Positions 35,901-44,600 of a stretch of 64,000 nt of DNA are shown here, piece by piece; positions within the stretch are counted from its first letter, which is position 1, and the number at the start of each line of letters is the position of its first letter. The notes under the pieces were generated by a model. It was not told the origin of the DNA, made no database searches, and saw only the letters and a program-made list of their open reading frames with translations. The translations under genes were made by a program, and so were the position numbers. Origin of the DNA: Mucilaginibacter pedocola (GTDB taxonomy: Bacteria; Bacteroidota; Bacteroidia; Sphingobacteriales; Sphingobacteriaceae); contig NZ_MBTF01000036.1 of NCBI RefSeq assembly GCF_002013915.1, positions 186,001-250,000 on the forward strand, in the 5' to 3' direction.

Positions 35901-36811
35901 ATTCCTGGTTTGGTTATTTTCAAACGTTCGGCAATCGGTTCAATTTTGTCGAAGCGCTTATAAGAAAAATATATCCCAACCATGTTGGTGAGATTATTCA
36001 GATTATCAGGGTCGAAAACCGCGGCCTGCTCGTAATAATCCAGAGACTTTAAAAGATCATCTTGTAGTGCATAAGTGAACCCTATGTTGTTTAATACTTT
36101 AAACTTGATTTGATTCGTCGCCCTAAACCAAATGCGATCCTTTAGTTCAAAAAGATTTTCTCTAGCAGCCTCAACTTCATACTTATCGATCAACTTCTTG
36201 ATGAGGTCAAGCTGAGCCTGATGGTCACTATCCATAAACTGCTCATATTCGCTTTTGGGGATTGCATCGTTTTTAAGGCTTTGGACCGTGCCTGCCAAAT
36301 CTCTCAGCAATTGTTGTGTGAATTGATGAGAATTATCGTTCTGAACGGCGTTATGAATAAACTCTTGTTTAAGCTCGTTGGTGACCTTTAAACCTTCAAG
36401 TGTAGAAGGTGTAATGTGATCTTGAATTAATTCAGCATAGATAGTTTCGAAGTCCTTCGCTAAATTCTCAGGCGTAGTGTTCAACTCCTTTAGCGGACCA
36501 TTTTTTATAGTTACATGCAGATGGTAATTTACTATTGCATTAAACTCACTGTAATCCCGCTTTCGATATCCTCTTTTAAATGCCGAACGAACTTCAGCTA
36601 TTTTGAAAATTATGCCCCAATCTTTTTCTTGAGTAGAAAGGAAGATAGCTATGCTATGAAGATAAGCAAAGTCAAAGTCGTCTTCGTAGAAATCAATACC
36701 CGCTTTTTCACAAAGTTGATGGAAAATCAACTGCTCTTTGATTTTCTTAATTGTAAAATCTTGCGCAAAAGGGAGTAGCTTTTCGACGTAAGAAAGAATT
36801 TGTAATGCCAA
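32951..36811 (-). CDS. TPR-GreAB-C-PIN conflict-system protein
   Basis: A 1286-aa cytosolic protein. An N-terminal helical domain (about 1-200) is followed by many TPR-like repeats (about 200-780; for example NNIGFTYALQDDLLKSLDYY). Next comes a GreA/GreB C-terminal-like domain (about 800-885; NLSDPIYLAMAGKTVGAKV). The last 300 residues look like a PIN nuclease: acidic sites in YVVADITTLLTLY and FLYDDAAGRRI. This order matches the TPR-GreAB-C-PIN architecture predicted by comparative genomics to act in biological conflicts, with PIN cleaving RNA and the Gre domain linking to RNA polymerase. Function here is inferred from that. Confidence 0.75.
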   Translation of the reverse strand: MALQILSYVEKLLPFAQDFTIKKIKEQLIFHQLCEKAGIDFYEDDFDFAYLHSIAIFLSTQEKDWGIIFKIAEVRSAFKRGYRKRDYSEFNAIVNYHLHVTIKNGPLKELNTTPENLAKDFETIYAELIQDHITPSTLEGLKVTNELKQEFIHNAVQNDNSHQFTQQLLRDLAGTVQSLKNDAIPKSEYEQFMDSDHQAQLDLIKKLIDKYEVEAARENLFELKDRIWFRATNQIKFKVLNNIGFTYALQDDLLKSLDYYEQAAVFDPDNLNNLTNMVGIYFSYKRFDKIEPIAERLKITKPGIAKALELYRNESLAAQGNLESLITDDLMHDQEVIVALINLYLKLYPLKALDYAYKLYDTKRDSDNFKDIYCNLVCVALIGERIDFETTELQELKNVKIIEYADELLVELWNKYSNSDLRKFKLTILEKRGLILTVLGKHQEAINVADEILKIKPEAYHSAKQRGMNLMYLKKYAEATECFNKIAVTNGEAWEYLMAWLISLAKSEGLSAAQLKADRYLREPDCTADDRQRILSTLSFLYIDEQEYPTALSIVNIMEDEFPNQISIIADKASILEKIGSKEQYEEYLGKLLDLSQNGFNTYDKKDLCIVANYLMRAGKFNEAAIIFQSFVEIKRDHYLTMQLAECYHKSGNKEKALAIYETLRDNNGVGKYTLNEAEIYYFYHDYAKTLEVMSLYNEKFPEDQRTRINLIGLNIKLKHIPAAMQLLEKGFPIKDMPVTEIKVLAEIMIKLGLYVRGLDILYDYRRLYPSAKINSCYMSYCLYDPTNREQVEAKNEVEVDCVVKLESKGSTFHYVVEDKPANEVNHSKGEINLSDPIYLAMAGKTVGAKVNLGSGKSAREWTINEIFPKYRYAFHSAMNENQTIFSTETDSFSGYIADIKELDDLIGEQIKNQQKLDDFSREHEENYVNYQLPLSAFASFRNKNTIELYEYFMHKSGIKYSVGNVGEYTKAISFFNESPYVVADITTLLTLYFIGFDAKRLIPSIEIVTSYPTIDLINELYFKRESSSKADHMSIFEENGERVRMIVTAESKIIEFERLSSFKQWVENNARPLPCKLLLKFDDEKNDKFKSVLGSDVFEVALLGQEYNAPFLYDDAAGRRIIGEEYRFEGAWTQPFLKWLELKGLITSEDYISFLVKLCSLKFTHTGINTQDILNVIKIDEGKLSDNLELIVSILNGQNSDDRSIFIAFGAIAEIWNLAITEKRKDELSYFILMTFMIGRPLSPLMEMLPLHVDYFIKDFQTGKKMQKIITRLRKDFGYKSKLWK

Positions 36812-37201
36812 GGCTAACTAATTTAATTAGTAAAGATAACTCTAAAAAGAGCACTACAATGAGAAACTTATTCACAACAAACAAGAATGTTAGATTTGGT
36901 TTTTTATAATTTTCAAGTCGGTTTTTTGAGACTCTTATTGTACTAATTTTTCTAAGCTTGGGGAACATATCTTCATCTATAAAGGGAAAATTGCCCTTAG
37001 TCTTTTGACACGTAAGGGAAACCCGATCCTTTTTTTTCAACATTAAAATGTCAATTACGAATAATTTTTCAAGTTTTTTTTGATTTTATTTAAAATGTTA
37101 GTAAAACTTAATTATTTTTAGGTTTTAAGCTTGTAAATTTAAGTGGTCTTTATAGCATAAATCTTTACAAGTTTGATTGACATGTAAAGAATAATTCGCT
37201 A
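36812..37201. other. 390-nt AT-rich intergenic region
   Basis: Lies between the divergent TPR-GreAB-C-PIN gene and the 37202 gene. Strongly AT-rich with several T runs (near 37030 and 37073) and no believable gene. It should hold both promoters. A minus-strand frame across 36747-37043 is low-complexity and overlaps the start of the large gene, so I do not call it. Confidence 0.5.
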
Positions 37202-37582
37202 ATGACAAAGGTGTTAATAAATCGACGCACTTCTCCAAAGTCCCCAATATCCCATTGTCGGGATAAAGGGTTTAAGAGAAAGAGCATTATACAAAAGAAA
37301 CTTCAAAATTTAGGAATTCGCATGCAGTATAAGGGTGCCACGAATGCTGAAAGTATTATACAGAGCTTGACAGCAGTGGATACGCCGGGATTTGCTCGTT
37401 TCAAGAAGTCTAAAATCGCTCAGCGGATTTTATTGCTTTCCGTTTTTATTAATGAGAAATTTGAGCAGCCTAATCGTTATTCAGGTAATGATCGCCTTGT
37501 ATTTGACCAATTTAAGGCGCTAACAGAAGAGCAACGGACTACGACAATCAATACTCTGAGATTTAAGATGGATGGTTTATAA
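37202..37582 (+). CDS. hypothetical protein (126 aa)
   Basis: A basic protein (MTKVLINRRTSPKSPISHCR, KRKSIIQKKLQNLG) with a helical C-terminal half (IAQRILLLSVFINEKFEQ; LTEEQRTTTINTLRFKM). The many Lys/Arg residues at the N-terminus suggest nucleic-acid binding. No family recognised. It converges with the 37577-38218 gene, overlapping it by 6 nt, with a shared hairpin at the junction. Confidence 0.6.
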   Translation: MTKVLINRRTSPKSPISHCRDKGFKRKSIIQKKLQNLGIRMQYKGATNAESIIQSLTAVDTPGFARFKKSKIAQRILLLSVFINEKFEQPNRYSGNDRLVFDQFKALTEEQRTTTINTLRFKMDGL

Positions 37583-37590
37583 AAACCATC
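37571..37590. terminator. possible bidirectional terminator
   Basis: GATGGTTT / AAACCATC arms around ATAA, placed exactly where two convergent genes end. T tracts are weak on both sides. Confidence 0.45.
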
Positions 37591-38218
37591 TATCTCTTCT
37601 TTCTAATAATGCTTTTGCGAATTTTTTCCGACTCCAGGAATTTTTTTGAAGATCGAACTCTCCATTCCATCTGTCACCATATTCTTTCCAAAATTCTTGG
37701 CCTTCTACCGTCGCTATTAGTTCATCCAGATTTTTTTCCTTCCTTCCGGATTTTTTCATAAATTCCGTGAAATCTTTTAGGTCTTCATCTTGCATGTAAT
37801 AGCCATATTTACACCATAACAAGTAGCCGATGTAGTCCCCGTTTTTTGCTAGTTCCCGGTAAGCATCTACTATGAGTTTGTCAAAATTGTGCTTGGCTGC
37901 ATAGCGGACTTGAGACTGAAGTACTTTCCAAGAAGCGCCACCATCACTTTTGCCTCTATTGACCATTAAATTGTTTAGAATGATCTTCTGATGATTGTCG
38001 ATTGTTCTTGAGAAGTCTGAAAATCTGTCTGTTTCTAGTTCAATGGTGATACGCTTGTTTTCCAGTTTTATTTCGTGATCACGCGCGTCTTGCAATCTAA
38101 AGTCAGGATATATGCCTTTAATACCGGAAAGGTTGATATAGTATTCAATAGGAAAGCCAGTTCGTTCTTCGCAGTTATGTTCCTTTAGATACATTTTTAT
38201 TTGAGTGTAAACCTGCAA
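37577..38218 (-). CDS. hypothetical protein (213 aa)
   Basis: A charged soluble protein. The N-terminal half looks like a small alpha/beta domain (YYINLSGIKGIYPDFRLQD, ITIELETDRFSDFSRTI); the C-terminal half is helical and rich in Lys, Asp and Trp (FWKEYGDRWNGEFDLQKNSW). I do not recognise it. The pattern D-x(n)-E-x-E near residues 50-60 could be a nuclease-like site, but this is weak. It shares a locus with candidate defence genes. Confidence 0.6.
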   Translation of the reverse strand: MQVYTQIKMYLKEHNCEERTGFPIEYYINLSGIKGIYPDFRLQDARDHEIKLENKRITIELETDRFSDFSRTIDNHQKIILNNLMVNRGKSDGGASWKVLQSQVRYAAKHNFDKLIVDAYRELAKNGDYIGYLLWCKYGYYMQDEDLKDFTEFMKKSGRKEKNLDELIATVEGQEFWKEYGDRWNGEFDLQKNSWSRKKFAKALLERRDRWFL

Positions 38219-38552
38219 GGTACGGACAAATAGTTTTTTAGCAGGTTAAAAATTTGTGTGACAAGCATTTTATTTTCAACATATTAACATCTGTATGATT
38301 TCGGCAATAATATTAATTCCCGGTACGATGTATAAGCAAAGTAGCATTTGTATTTAAAATGGAAATGCAGAATGACTGAGCTTTTTTTGTATCGCTAATC
38401 CTGTTTTCTGACCTTTGTTGCTGAATTGTTTCATAATATTTGTTGATTAATTATTTACCCAAAATTAAGTAGCATATTCTTCCAAAAAACAACCAATTGG
38501 TCAGTGCGCTGTTTCTTATATTTCTTATATTGCAATATAAAAAAGTATCACT
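38219..38552. promoter_or_regulatory. 334-nt regulatory region with a perfect palindrome
   Basis: No gene is seen. The main feature is TTATATTG-CAATATAA (38525-38540), a perfect 16-base palindrome ending 12 nt before the start of the LuxR-type gene, so it is a candidate autoregulatory operator. A 12-base match to the integrase 5' region (TTTGTGTGACAA, 38253-38264 and 41434-41445) also lies here. Confidence 0.5.
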
Positions 38553-39362
38553 ATGTCAGGCATTTACTCACCAACCTGGGGAAGTGAGCAATCGACTTCT
38601 CCATTCTTTCAATCTCGTCAGAAAAAACAATTGCCTTTTTTTCTTGATACAGTTACCGACGATCCAAGAGGCAGTTATCTTTTAGACTGTCGGACCGAGC
38701 AGTATTTAATTGTAAACCGGAGAATGGCACAATTTGCCTGTGGGGAAATTGAAAAAATGCAAAATAGAGGGATTGCGTTCGTTAGCAACCAACTTTGGTT
38801 TGCTGACGACTGGCATACCTATTCTAAATTTATACTGCCGACGATAGCGGGCTTTTATCACAAGCAAGACCAAACGAAATGGACGGATTTTGAAGTCTTA
38901 TTGAACTACCGCGTGAAGTACTATTCAGGAAAAAAAGTGCGATACCGTCACGTCATGCAACATTCAAGATATATCCAGTTTTCAGCACATAGCGAACCGG
39001 AGTTAATTTTGGGCAACGTGTCCGATACCTGCCTGCCGGATTTGCACAAAATATTACATCTTAAAATACTATATAGAGGTGAACAAGTTTTTCAAAAATC
39101 GTTTATATCAGTAGGGGCGGCTTTTGATATAAGCCATGCACAAATGTGTGTACTACTCCTGCATGCCCGTGGAATGGAGTACAAAAAAATGTCCAACCAA
39201 CTGCAAATCCCCCGAGAAACCATTAACAGCCGTCTTAAAACTATTAGAAGCGCATCACATTGTGAAACATTCGAAGAACTTCAAATATTAGCGTTTCAGC
39301 TTGATCCGGTGCTATTTGATATTTTTTCCGAGACACAGGGCGGCAAAAGTGTGGATCAATAA
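38553..39362 (+). CDS. LuxR-type helix-turn-helix regulator
   Basis: A 269-aa protein. The C-terminal 65 residues (ISHAQMCVLLLHARGMEYKK, NQLQIPRETINSRLKTIR) form a GerE/LuxR-like DNA-binding domain. The N-terminal 190 residues look like a sensory domain of the PAS kind (GSYLLDCRTEQYLIVNRRMA; VRYRHVMQHSRYIQFSAHSE) common in Bacteroidetes regulators. The signal and targets are unknown. Start chosen at ATG 38553, just after a palindromic site; it stands alone on the plus strand. Confidence 0.75.
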   Translation: MSGIYSPTWGSEQSTSPFFQSRQKKQLPFFLDTVTDDPRGSYLLDCRTEQYLIVNRRMAQFACGEIEKMQNRGIAFVSNQLWFADDWHTYSKFILPTIAGFYHKQDQTKWTDFEVLLNYRVKYYSGKKVRYRHVMQHSRYIQFSAHSEPELILGNVSDTCLPDLHKILHLKILYRGEQVFQKSFISVGAAFDISHAQMCVLLLHARGMEYKKMSNQLQIPRETINSRLKTIRSASHCETFEELQILAFQLDPVLFDIFSETQGGKSVDQ

Positions 39363-39406
39363 GCTATTGTTATCCTTCAATATAAAATTATGGAGACCTT
39401 TAAGCG

Positions 39407-40090
39407 TTAGAAAGGTTTAGGGCTTCGCTTTTCCTCGCAGGTATCAAGGAATTTGATATACTGTTTATGATTTCTGCCTCTTTCATAAACACCACTAATA
39501 ATGTCTTTCATTGTATCTAAGGGTAACCAGGGATAGCTATTTACTTTAACGAAACCAGTGTTCTTATTGAACATGGAAATTTTCTTTTTTGAACCAAGTT
39601 TCCCTGAAAAGAAAAGCGCATCTGTTTCGACATGGGCTATATTGTTTCCTAAAAATATAGGTCCTGATTTTTCCAATTTGTCGGCATCGAAGATGAATGC
39701 CGAGTCCGCAACGATATATTCAGGATTGTGCTTTAATGACCTTATTTCTATATCTGTTGCGCATGGTGCATCGAAACCACCATCGACAATTATTTCCAGG
39801 CTATTTGCTATAAATGATTGAGCCATTTTAGCATTGATTCCACCTGAGATTTTTAAGGTATCTAATTGGATATTACGCGTGTTCAAGGGAACTTCTAACG
39901 CCGGCATTTCTCCATTATCAAATGGGAGAAACTCAATCAGTCCTTTACTGTCGGTTTGGAAACGGATTTTATTTTCTTTGATGTAAATTAAAAGTTCATC
40001 ATCCCCGAAGAAAGCGGTTGTTTGGCTATAGAGCATTAAGTCCTCACGTTCGTTATTTTTTGCGACAATATCATGTTTTGTAATACTCAT
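39407..40090 (-). CDS. hypothetical protein (227 aa)
   Basis: Soluble protein with alternating beta-like segments (LEVPLNTRNIQLDTLKISGG; AHVETDALFFSGKLGSKKK), possibly a right-handed repeat fold. No signal peptide or catalytic motif. I do not recognise a family. It lies 34 nt after the second integrase gene on the same strand and may have entered with it. Confidence 0.6.
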   Translation of the reverse strand: MSITKHDIVAKNNEREDLMLYSQTTAFFGDDELLIYIKENKIRFQTDSKGLIEFLPFDNGEMPALEVPLNTRNIQLDTLKISGGINAKMAQSFIANSLEIIVDGGFDAPCATDIEIRSLKHNPEYIVADSAFIFDADKLEKSGPIFLGNNIAHVETDALFFSGKLGSKKKISMFNKNTGFVKVNSYPWLPLDTMKDIISGVYERGRNHKQYIKFLDTCEEKRSPKPF

Positions 40091-40124
40091 AAAGAGAGTA
40101 TTGATATTACAATTTGCAATTAAA

Positions 40125-41483
40125 TTAAGTGACTAATTGAATCTTTTCCATCCATTCTTGCTTATGTTCTAAAGTCGCGCCAACCCCGTAATCTGGTCGG
40201 GTGTACTTATGACCCATTATTTGAGCTTGTACACGATCAGGTGCATTTAATCTTAATAATCTATCCTGCACGCTATGCCGGAGCGAATAGACGCTGTGGC
40301 GTTCTGTAGGAAGCATTTTGTTTTCGACAAGATATTTGTTCACTGCGGCTGAATAGCTATCCGGGTTAATATCGAGATGCGAAAAACCCAAAGGGTGTTT
40401 CCTAAAAACATCCAATGCATACCCCACAAGTGGAATAACTCGTTTTCTATATTTAGTTTTAAGACGTTTCTTTTTGCGGGGGGTGATAACAATATGTGGG
40501 ATTTCCTCATTCAAGATAATATCTTCAGGTAGAATTCCTGATTGTTCTGAGAAGCATGCTCCTGTCTCTGCAAATACCTTTAATAGGCACTGTGAAACCT
40601 CGCTCATACCACTTAGGTTTTCTTCGTTCAGTAGTACGTTGGTGATGTGCTCTGTAGAAAACGGCGGACGAGGTTCATAGCTTTCATCAAATAGCAGGTC
40701 ACTAAAAATGTGATCCACATCTAACTTCAACTGATAGTTTTTGCTGACAGATGTAACAATACTTCCTATTTGAATGAAATTTTTGTTAGCCGTATTCGGC
40801 ATTAAATTTTCGCTTTCTATGCGATCTATCCACCAATCACGAAACTTCAACATATCAGCCCGTGTCAATTCCTGGACAGGCTTATTACCGATACAATTGA
40901 TTAAATTCTTAATAGCGAGTTTTCGTGGATTGCGCCATTTTCTCACCTGGTTTGCGCTTTTATCGAGGATGATATCCCGAGAGATTTCGAAATACTTGTT
41001 AAGCGCATCATCCAATTTAATTTCCGGTTTTTCAACGCCTCCCAAGACTGCCTCAACCCGTGGCTGGGTAAGCTCTGCCGTTAGGAGGAATAAAAATCTA
41101 TTTATCAGTTGGCTGAATTGCCCGGCAGCTAGTTGATTTGCGGGCTGGTAGTCGAACCCGAGAATCTCCGCTCTTTTGATAGCTTGTTGATAGCGGTCGT
41201 GCGAATGTTTGCTGCCGGTTGCTAAAAGACTTTCCCAATACCTCTCCAGCCTTTCATTTTCGCCATAGGCGAGTTTTGCGGCAGTTTTTTTGCTATCGGT
41301 ATTGAGGGAAGTCCTAATAAGTTTTCGGGAATCATATTCACGATATTTAACGGGAACACGGCGGTTAAAGTACCAGGTATTGGTTCGGTATATGAGGTGC
41401 TGCAAGTCTCTTGTATCCCAAAATGTGTAACAGTTTGTGTGACAATTTGGAAATGAGACTAAAGGGGTGTACCCATTAAACAT
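40125..41483 (-). CDS. second tyrosine recombinase, proteobacterial-type, catalytic Arg apparently lost
   Basis: A 452-aa integrase unlike the one at 7174. The N-terminal part (LIYRTNTWYFNRRVPVKYRE) resembles the DUF6538 integrases of Proteobacteria. In the catalytic domain the second box is YSLRHSVQDRL, then IMGHKYTRPDYG with the His and the nucleophile-region Tyr. In the first box the usual TGAR is TGAC (ETGACFSEQ); the codon is TGC where CGC would give Arg. The enzyme may therefore be inactive. It borders the imported Czc block and may once have moved it. Confidence 0.8.
   Translation of the reverse strand: MFNGYTPLVSFPNCHTNCYTFWDTRDLQHLIYRTNTWYFNRRVPVKYREYDSRKLIRTSLNTDSKKTAAKLAYGENERLERYWESLLATGSKHSHDRYQQAIKRAEILGFDYQPANQLAAGQFSQLINRFLFLLTAELTQPRVEAVLGGVEKPEIKLDDALNKYFEISRDIILDKSANQVRKWRNPRKLAIKNLINCIGNKPVQELTRADMLKFRDWWIDRIESENLMPNTANKNFIQIGSIVTSVSKNYQLKLDVDHIFSDLLFDESYEPRPPFSTEHITNVLLNEENLSGMSEVSQCLLKVFAETGACFSEQSGILPEDIILNEEIPHIVITPRKKKRLKTKYRKRVIPLVGYALDVFRKHPLGFSHLDINPDSYSAAVNKYLVENKMLPTERHSVYSLRHSVQDRLLRLNAPDRVQAQIMGHKYTRPDYGVGATLEHKQEWMEKIQLVT
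41421..41441 (+). repeat. 21-nt repeat, copy 1
   Basis: AAATGTGTAACA, three variable bases and TGTGTG. Inside the 5' part of the second integrase gene. Matches copy 2, exactly 220 nt away. Possibly an attachment-site core. Confidence 0.5.
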
Positions 41484-41640
41484 GAGTTTTTCCTTTGTTA
41501 TTAAAGACTAATAACGTAGGTTAAACTCAGCTTGTTATAGGTTATTGGCTCCTCGAGCAGGAGCTTAAGACCAAACAATCAAATTTCCATCTATCTGAAT
41601 TTAATAGCTGAATTTTTTTTGTCAACCAAAGATATTCGGC

Positions 41641-41661
41641 AAATGTGTAACACGATGTGTG
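41641..41661 (+). repeat. 21-nt repeat, copy 2
   Basis: Same AAATGTGTAACA-N3-TGTGTG pattern as at 41421, lying in the gap between the second integrase and czcA. 18 of 21 positions are fixed by the pattern. Confidence 0.5.
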
Positions 41662-41696
41662 GTATCTTTTACAAGCTACTCCAGTTAATTGGCAAA

Positions 41697-44600
41697 TTAT
41701 TTATTCCTTTCGCCTAAAGAAAAATAATGATATATGGCCGGCAAAACCAATAGTGTTAGGAGTGTCGCTGTGATCAAGCCGCCGATTACAACAGTGGCGA
41801 GGGGTTTTTGAACCTCTGCGCCAGCGCCTGTTGCAATAGCCATAGGCACGAAGCCAAGCGATGCCACCAGTGCCGTCATAAGCACTGGACGCAAGCGTGA
41901 CAAAGCGCCTTCAATGATCGCGCTGTCGATTTCCATGCCTTCACGGATCAGCTGATTGATCCGCGACACCATGACAAGGCCATTCAAAACGGCTACCCCT
42001 GACAGGGCAATAAGGCCAACTGCCGCAGAGATAGAGAACGGCATACCTCGTAGCCAAAGGGTCAAAATGCCGCCTGTCAAAGCCAATGGCACCCCACTAA
42101 ATACCAGCAAAGCCTGCTTGACTGAGTTAAGTGCGCTGAACAGCAAAAGGAAAATCATGAAGAAGCAGGCTGGCACGACCAAAGAAAGGCGCACTTTAGC
42201 TTCTTCAAGGTTTTTAAACTGTCCGCCCCATTCCAGCCAATAGCCAGTAGGAAGTTTTAGTTTCTGGTCCAGCACTGTGCGCGCGTCTTCCACGAAGCTT
42301 GAGATGTCACGGCCACGCACGTTCGATTGGACGACAATGCGACGCTTCCCATTTTCGCGGCTGATTTGGTTTGGTCCATCTTTTATTTCCAGTTTGGCAA
42401 CTTCCTTCAGTGGAATATAAGTCGGACGGACGTGTTGCGCGTTACGGACCAGATCTGACGGATCATTGTCTTCCGGCAGCAGGATTGGCAGATTTTGAAT
42501 AACCTCCAGATCTTGGCGCAAGGCATCTGGCAAACGCACAAGGATATCAAATCGGCGGTCGCCTTGGAAAACAAGACCTGTTTCTTTGCCGCCAATCGCT
42601 ACAGATATCACATCAAGAATATCACTGACATTCAAGCCGTATCGCGCGATAGCGCCTTTATCAAGCTTCATTTCCATCATCGGCAAGCCGGAAGTCTGCT
42701 CAACCTTGACATCGGCAGAGCCGTTGACGCCACGCAGGATCTGGGCGATCTGATTGGCTGTCTTTTCCATTTGCGGGAAATCATCGCCATAGACTTTGAT
42801 GGCGATGTCGCTTCGTACCCCCGAGATAAGTTCATTGAAACGCATTTGGATCGGCTGGGTAAACTCATAGTTATTTCCAGGGATTTTTCCGACAGTTTCA
42901 GCGATACGGTCGATCAAGGCTGTTTTCTCCATCTTCGAATCAGCCCATTCTTCTCGTGGTTTTAAAATAATGAACGTATCAGAAGCATTCGGTGGCATCG
43001 GATCGGCTGCCATCTCTGCCGTACCCGTTTTTGAAAATACAAACGATACTTCAGGGATGGAGCTGACAGCCTTCTCAACCTCAGCCTGCAACGCCTGAGA
43101 TTGGGTCAAAGACGTGCTTGGGATGCGGATAGCGTGCATTGCGATGTCTTTTTCATCGAGCGTTGGAATAAATTCTTGACCCATATTGAAAAAGATAATT
43201 AGCGCCACAGCAAATGCACCAGTTGCACCGAGGATGAAGGCAAGCGGCCTGTGTAGACTGCTTCGAAGCATTGGTTCATAACCGGATTTGGTTACATGGA
43301 TAATTTTGCTTTCTTTTTCCTCAACCTTGCCACTGACGAAAATGGCAATCATCGCTGGCACGAAAGTCAAAGACAAAACGAAAGCAGCCACCAACGCAAT
43401 GATAACTGTCAAAGCCATCGGCTGGAACATCTTGCCTTCAACTCCCGTGAAAGTCAGAAGCGGAATGTAAACCATAATAATGATGGCTTGACCAAATACG
43501 GAGGGCTGGATCATTTCGCGTGCAGCTAAACTCACTTCGTGCAGACGCTCTTTTAACGTCAAAACACGGCCTTCGTGATGCTGTTGCTCCGCCAATCGCC
43601 GCAAGCAGTTTTCGGTAATGATGACCGCCCCGTCGACAATCAAGCCGAAGTCCAATGCGCCAAGGCTCATCAAATTTCCACTGATATTGAAATACTGCAT
43701 GCCCATTGCTGTCATCAGCATGGATATGGGGATAACCAATGCCGTAATCAAAGCTGCGCGGAAGTTGCCAAGCAGCGCGAACAAAATGACGATAACAAGG
43801 ATCGCACCCTCGGTAAGGTTCTTCTCTACCGTCTTGATTGTTGAATCCACTAGCTTTGTGCGGTTCAAGACAGTTTTTGCAATAATACCCGGTGGCAGGC
43901 TTTTGTTGATTTCTTGCAATTTCTGGTCAACTGCTTCGGACACGACACGGCTGTTCGAGCCGATAAGCATCAAGGACGTTCCGACAACAACTTCGTTCCC
44001 GTTTCCGCTGGCAGAACCTGTACGCAATTCGCGGCCAATGCCGATCTCGGCGACGTCTTTCAGATAAATTGGAATACCGCGACGATTGGCAACAACGATA
44101 TTTGCCAGCTGCTCTGCATTGTCAATGCGGCCATCCGAACGCACAACATAGGATTCGCCGTTTCTTTCGATGTAGCCAGCGCCTATGCTATGGTTGTTTC
44201 TTTGAATAACATTGATAACGGTATCGAAACTCAATCCCAAAGAAACCAATTTTTCCGGATCCGGCATCACATGGTATTGCTGAACGTAACCGCCGATGGC
44301 ATCGACACCGGCAACGCCTTTGACACCTTTCATCTGCGGACGAATAATCCAGTCCTCTACAGTGCGCAGGTAGCCCGCAAGTTCGAAATCTTTGCGCAAA
44401 CGCTGGCCTTCCGGTGTCAGATAGCTTCCGTCTTTCTGCCATCCCGGCTCGCCATTCTTGATATCTGCGCCTTTGCCATTCGGGTTATTATATTCAACCG
44501 TCCACATATAGATCTCGCCAAGGCCTGTTGAAATGGCCCCCATAGTTGGATCCACCCCATCCGGAAGGTTCTCTTTGGCTTCGGCAAGACGCTGATTGAC

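Noticed and set aside
36747..37043. A 98-aa minus-strand frame upstream of the conflict protein
   Set aside because: It overlaps the start of the 1286-aa gene, is low-complexity and AT-driven, and has no family features.
38497..38685. A 62-aa plus-strand frame
   Set aside because: It overlaps the LuxR-type gene in another frame and has no ribosome-binding site.
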